Below are positions 61,540 through 64,000 of a stretch of 64,000 nt of DNA, one piece after another. The notes under the pieces are model-generated. The model saw only the letters and a program-made list of their open reading frames with translations. It was not told the DNA's origin and ran no database searches. The stretch's first letter is position 1. Each line of letters starts with the position of its first letter. Made by a program: the position numbers and the translations under genes. The DNA comes from Channa striata. Lineage: Eukaryota > Chordata > Actinopteri > Anabantiformes > Channidae. The DNA is taken from contig CM065177.1 in assembly GCA_033026295.1 (NCBI GenBank), positions 2,101,400 to 2,165,399 on the forward strand, given 5' to 3'.

Positions 61540-61665
61540 TGTTGTAAGCCCTTTGGCGTATCATGTTGACGCCACAGGTACCCTTTGGCATTACTACTGG
61601 ACACTCTGGGAGCACCACTTTTTGACGCCCTGCGTCCGGTGTTGACACTGCAGGTGCTCTTTACT
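61540..61665 (-). repeat. Dispersed repeat, inverted relative of 3200-3420
   Basis: Its reverse complement reads 'agggcgtcaaaaagtggtgc', 'gtgtccagtagtaatgccaa' and 'gcgtcaacatgatacgccaa', aligning with 3273-3357 throughout. The segment is more GC-rich than the copy at 3.3 kb, as expected if the latter has lost CpGs. Confidence 0.6.
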
Positions 61666-61669
61666 TACT

Positions 61670-62345
61670 TATTACTGTTCAGGAAAACCGTCTCGCACTA
61701 GAGTGGAACCCCAGTCTCTTGTGGAAAAGTCCTGTGTTTTGAGGTTAATAGCAGAAACATTGGTTTTTCGTGCGTAAATGTAACACGTTTGTAGTGTTAC
61801 ATCGCTATATGACCATGACAACAAATGTCTGTTGCGTAAGAGCACATGATCACTAGCTACTGTGTCTATTGGCAGGTAGATTGGTGCCATGTACACCAGT
61901 GCATTTGGCTTAATAAGAACAGATGGATGGCCATGAAATAGCATAATAATATCTGACATGGTTGTGCTAGGTGGATGCACAGTAAGGGCCTAGAGCACCA
62001 CACTGGATCTGCCAGTCTGCCTCAAACCTTCTCTAAACTATTTCCAATATTCCAACATTGTAAAGCTCCAAAGTGAACTTTGCAGGAGTTGCTTGTAGAC
62101 AAGTTCAGTTCTGCCACCTCATTTAATCCACTTCCCTTCAGCTTTTATATTTCGTGTCATATTTGCGTTTGATCTTCCCCAACACATCATTGTCTTTGAA
62201 ATGAAAATGACAGTGATATGCATGTTCACAGCCCTGTGGATGTCACGGAGGCTCTACCAACCTCTGGCATTTATCGAGTAATTGTTTCAGCACATAAACT
62301 CATACAGATTCTGGGCTGCCTTGCTGAATTCGTCAAATACATTTA
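61670..62345. other. Intergenic, nothing recognised
   Basis: No repeat or gene supported. Confidence 0.4.
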
Positions 62346-62346
62346 C

Positions 62347-62378
62347 ACCCCCCCCCCCACACACACACTCACACACAG
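62347..62378. repeat. Poly-C then CA-rich tract
   Basis: Eleven or so C residues followed by an interrupted CA run. Confidence 0.9.
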
Positions 62379-62591
62379 ACACTTCTGTGAAGCGTCTTCT
62401 ACTTGAAAGCCCATCTGGCACTCTGACAATACAGATCCATAATAAAAGCAAAGCTGACATTTACAGTAAATGTGCCAGAATCTTAGTTTAGATTTTCCTC
62501 TTATACGTTACACCAATCAAATATCAAATCATATACCTGGGATACATGTTGGCAAAGCATGTTGTTACTTGAGACAGGTGCCCACATTTGA

Positions 62592-63160
62592 CGAACCCCA
62601 TTTCCAGAAAAGTTGGGACACTGTATAAAATCTGAATAAAAAGACAATATGATCATTTGAAAGCACAGAATCTGGGGAAACCTCTGTAGCCCCTGGACAG
62701 GGCCAAACACCATCACTATATTGACTTTGTGCCCTCACCACATTAAAAATAAAAAAACATTCTGTAGTAGGAACAACCTCATGGACTCTTGAATACCTCA
62801 CAAAATGATTATCAATGAACAATTCTCCCTGCAACCACTTGCTTTTTTTATTAAAGCACAGTTCAAACTGTGACGATGTTGCATTACTGCATACAGCATG
62901 GATAATAATATCTTCAGGTATGACAGTAACACTTGTTCCTATCCATGTGTTTTTTTTTTTTTGTTGTTGTTTTTTTTTTTCATCAAGGGTCTTGCTTATT
63001 TCAGCAACAACATGTCATACCTTATTCTGCACATATTACAAGAGCATTGCTCGGTAACAAGGGTCCAGGCACTAAACTGACCTGCCTGCAGTCCTGACTT
63101 AAAACATACGGAGCATCATTAGGTGAAAAATTTAAAAAAAGGAAGTTGTAAAAAATTCAT
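62592..63160 (+). mobile_element. Tc1/mariner transposon, heavily decayed
   Basis: The left end 'aaccccatttccagaaaagt' plus 'tgggacactgtataaaa' is the characteristic terminal sequence of a teleost Tc1/mariner family. 'agaatctggggaaacctctg' (about 62666) is an N-terminal piece. 'cttatttcagcaacaacatg' at 62993 and 'ctgcctgcagtcctgactta' at 63083 come from the DDE domain. Two T-rich tracts interrupt it. The 'QQDN' motif is damaged, the Trp before 'PACSPD' has become a stop, and a short deletion removes the segment holding the last catalytic acid, so it is inactive. The same family lies at 48290-49390 in the other orientation. Confidence 0.7.
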
Positions 63161-63164
63161 TTAT

Positions 63165-63630
63165 ATTAGTTTGAATTAAATATTTAGTGTTGATGGCTTA
63201 AAAATAGCAAATAAAACAAAAACAATCAAATTTCTTGTTTGTTTTTAAGGTTTGATGTATCTAATTATGATCACAAACGATGTACAAACTGTTGCATTTT
63301 CTTTTTATTTGCATTTAACATCCCAGCTTTTCTCGGGGTAGGGTTCGTAGATTTTTGAACCATAACTGAACTGATATCTGTCCCGCACTGCTGAGTGTCC
63401 ATCTGAGTTCCAGCCCACTGTGTCGATGTAACTATATTAATGAAAATATGTATGAGTCAGTGCATGTTCGTGTGCACTTTAACCACTTTTTAAGGCAAAG
63501 CAAGCAGCCATGTAGCCGGAAGGCAGCGGCCATATCCTGCAGAGATTAGACAAATTAAAGCAGCACTTAAAGTATATGGACCTGATTAGCCCTGGTAATG
63601 AAATCAAGCCTGACACCACAGCTCCCCTTT
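63165..63630. other. Intergenic, nothing recognised
   Basis: AT-rich unique sequence. Confidence 0.4.
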
Positions 63631-63631
63631 T

Positions 63632-63647
63632 ACACACACACACACAC
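63632..63647. repeat. (AC)8 microsatellite
   Basis: Sixteen uninterrupted bases of AC. Confidence 0.9.
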
Positions 63648-63649
63648 TT

Positions 63650-64000
63650 ATGTTCACACAGTTTCCTGTGCCTCTGATCTCCCTTCCCTTCGCTCTCCGC
63701 CGAGCCCACAAAGCCAGAGACTGAGCTGCAAACACAGCTCCTCTCTCACACTTTTTTTGTCTTCCTCTCTCTCCTCTCTGCTCTCACACAGCTCATAAGC
63801 CACCTCCTCCACTCTTACTCCCCTCCTCCTCCTTCCTTTACTCTGTCTCAGTCGTCCTCTCATTTCTGGAGTAAGTGTGCTCCCTAGTGTTGTTTCTATC
63901 AGCTAGAGATGGAGAGAGAACAGAACATTTTTTTGGGAGTGGTGGTTTTTCGTGGTATCAAAAAAGGGGCGTTGGACAAATACTGTACATCTCAACGCAG
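63650..64000 (+). other. Pyrimidine-rich stretch ending at a good splice-donor match
   Basis: 63655-63870 is dominated by C and T (many 'ctcctc' and 'ctctc' runs) and ends 'tctgga|gtaagtgtgc' with the potential donor at 63871. Teleost 5' untranslated first exons can look like this, but there is no supporting promoter, start codon or downstream acceptor in view. Confidence 0.2.

Overview
The window reads as nuclear DNA of a ray-finned fish, most likely a percomorph teleost. It is AT-rich, has long (CA/TG)n, (AAT)n and (TTTG)n microsatellites, and carries degraded copies of repeat families typical of teleosts: tRNA-headed SINEs with a GGAT tail, a second SINE family with a 'trunk' reading through a lagging-cassette-like 'ttgggcaag' segment, non-LTR retrotransposons (LINEs), Tc1/mariner elements and a hAT element. 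Family names rest on remembered consensus patterns, not on a database search. I found no convincing host protein-coding gene, rRNA, tRNA gene or CRISPR array. Almost all open frames are short, and most of the longer ones are antisense to repeats or run through microsatellites. It is best described as intergenic or deep intronic sequence.

Layout. 0.25-1.8 kb: a SINE split by a 1.19-kb hAT element with a perfect 8-bp target-site duplication. 3.2-3.4 kb: a dispersed repeat whose inverted relative lies at 61.5-61.7 kb. 4.8-27 kb: mostly unique sequence with microsatellites, a small CpG-rich patch near 9.4-9.6 kb, a G-quadruplex motif near 16.9 kb and one unexplained open frame near 24.3 kb. 27.3-28.3 kb: a compound (TTTG)n tract, then a LINE fragment interrupted by a SINE of the second family. 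31.0-31.9 kb: a repeat copy holding a perfect oestrogen-response-element palindrome, a CTCF-core match and conserved-looking sequence. 33.3-35.6 kb: a repeat-dense cluster (SINE, a LINE of the restriction-like-endonuclease type, a (CA)18 tract, antisense SINE pieces). 37.9-39.1 kb: a SINE and an internally deleted Tc1 element with both inverted ends. 44-47 kb: a SINE scrap and two exon-like or conserved-looking segments. 48.3-49.4 kb: an antisense Tc1/mariner copy split by about 500 bp. 51.2-51.7 kb: a SINE scrap and a weak transposon match. 53.7-54.5 kb: a pyrimidine-rich segment that resembles a solo LTR. 55-61 kb: mainly unique sequence. 62.6-63.2 kb: another degraded Tc1/mariner copy. The last 400 bp is a pyrimidine-rich stretch ending near a good splice-donor match.

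There is no pathway or operon to describe. What the window does record is an order of insertions: SINE before hAT at 0.3-1.8 kb, LINE before SINE at 27.6-28.3 kb. It also holds a few candidate regulatory sites that would need conservation or chromatin data to support them. I did not find a clear new biological system; the best original observations are the two datable nested insertions and the repeat-borne regulatory palindrome.
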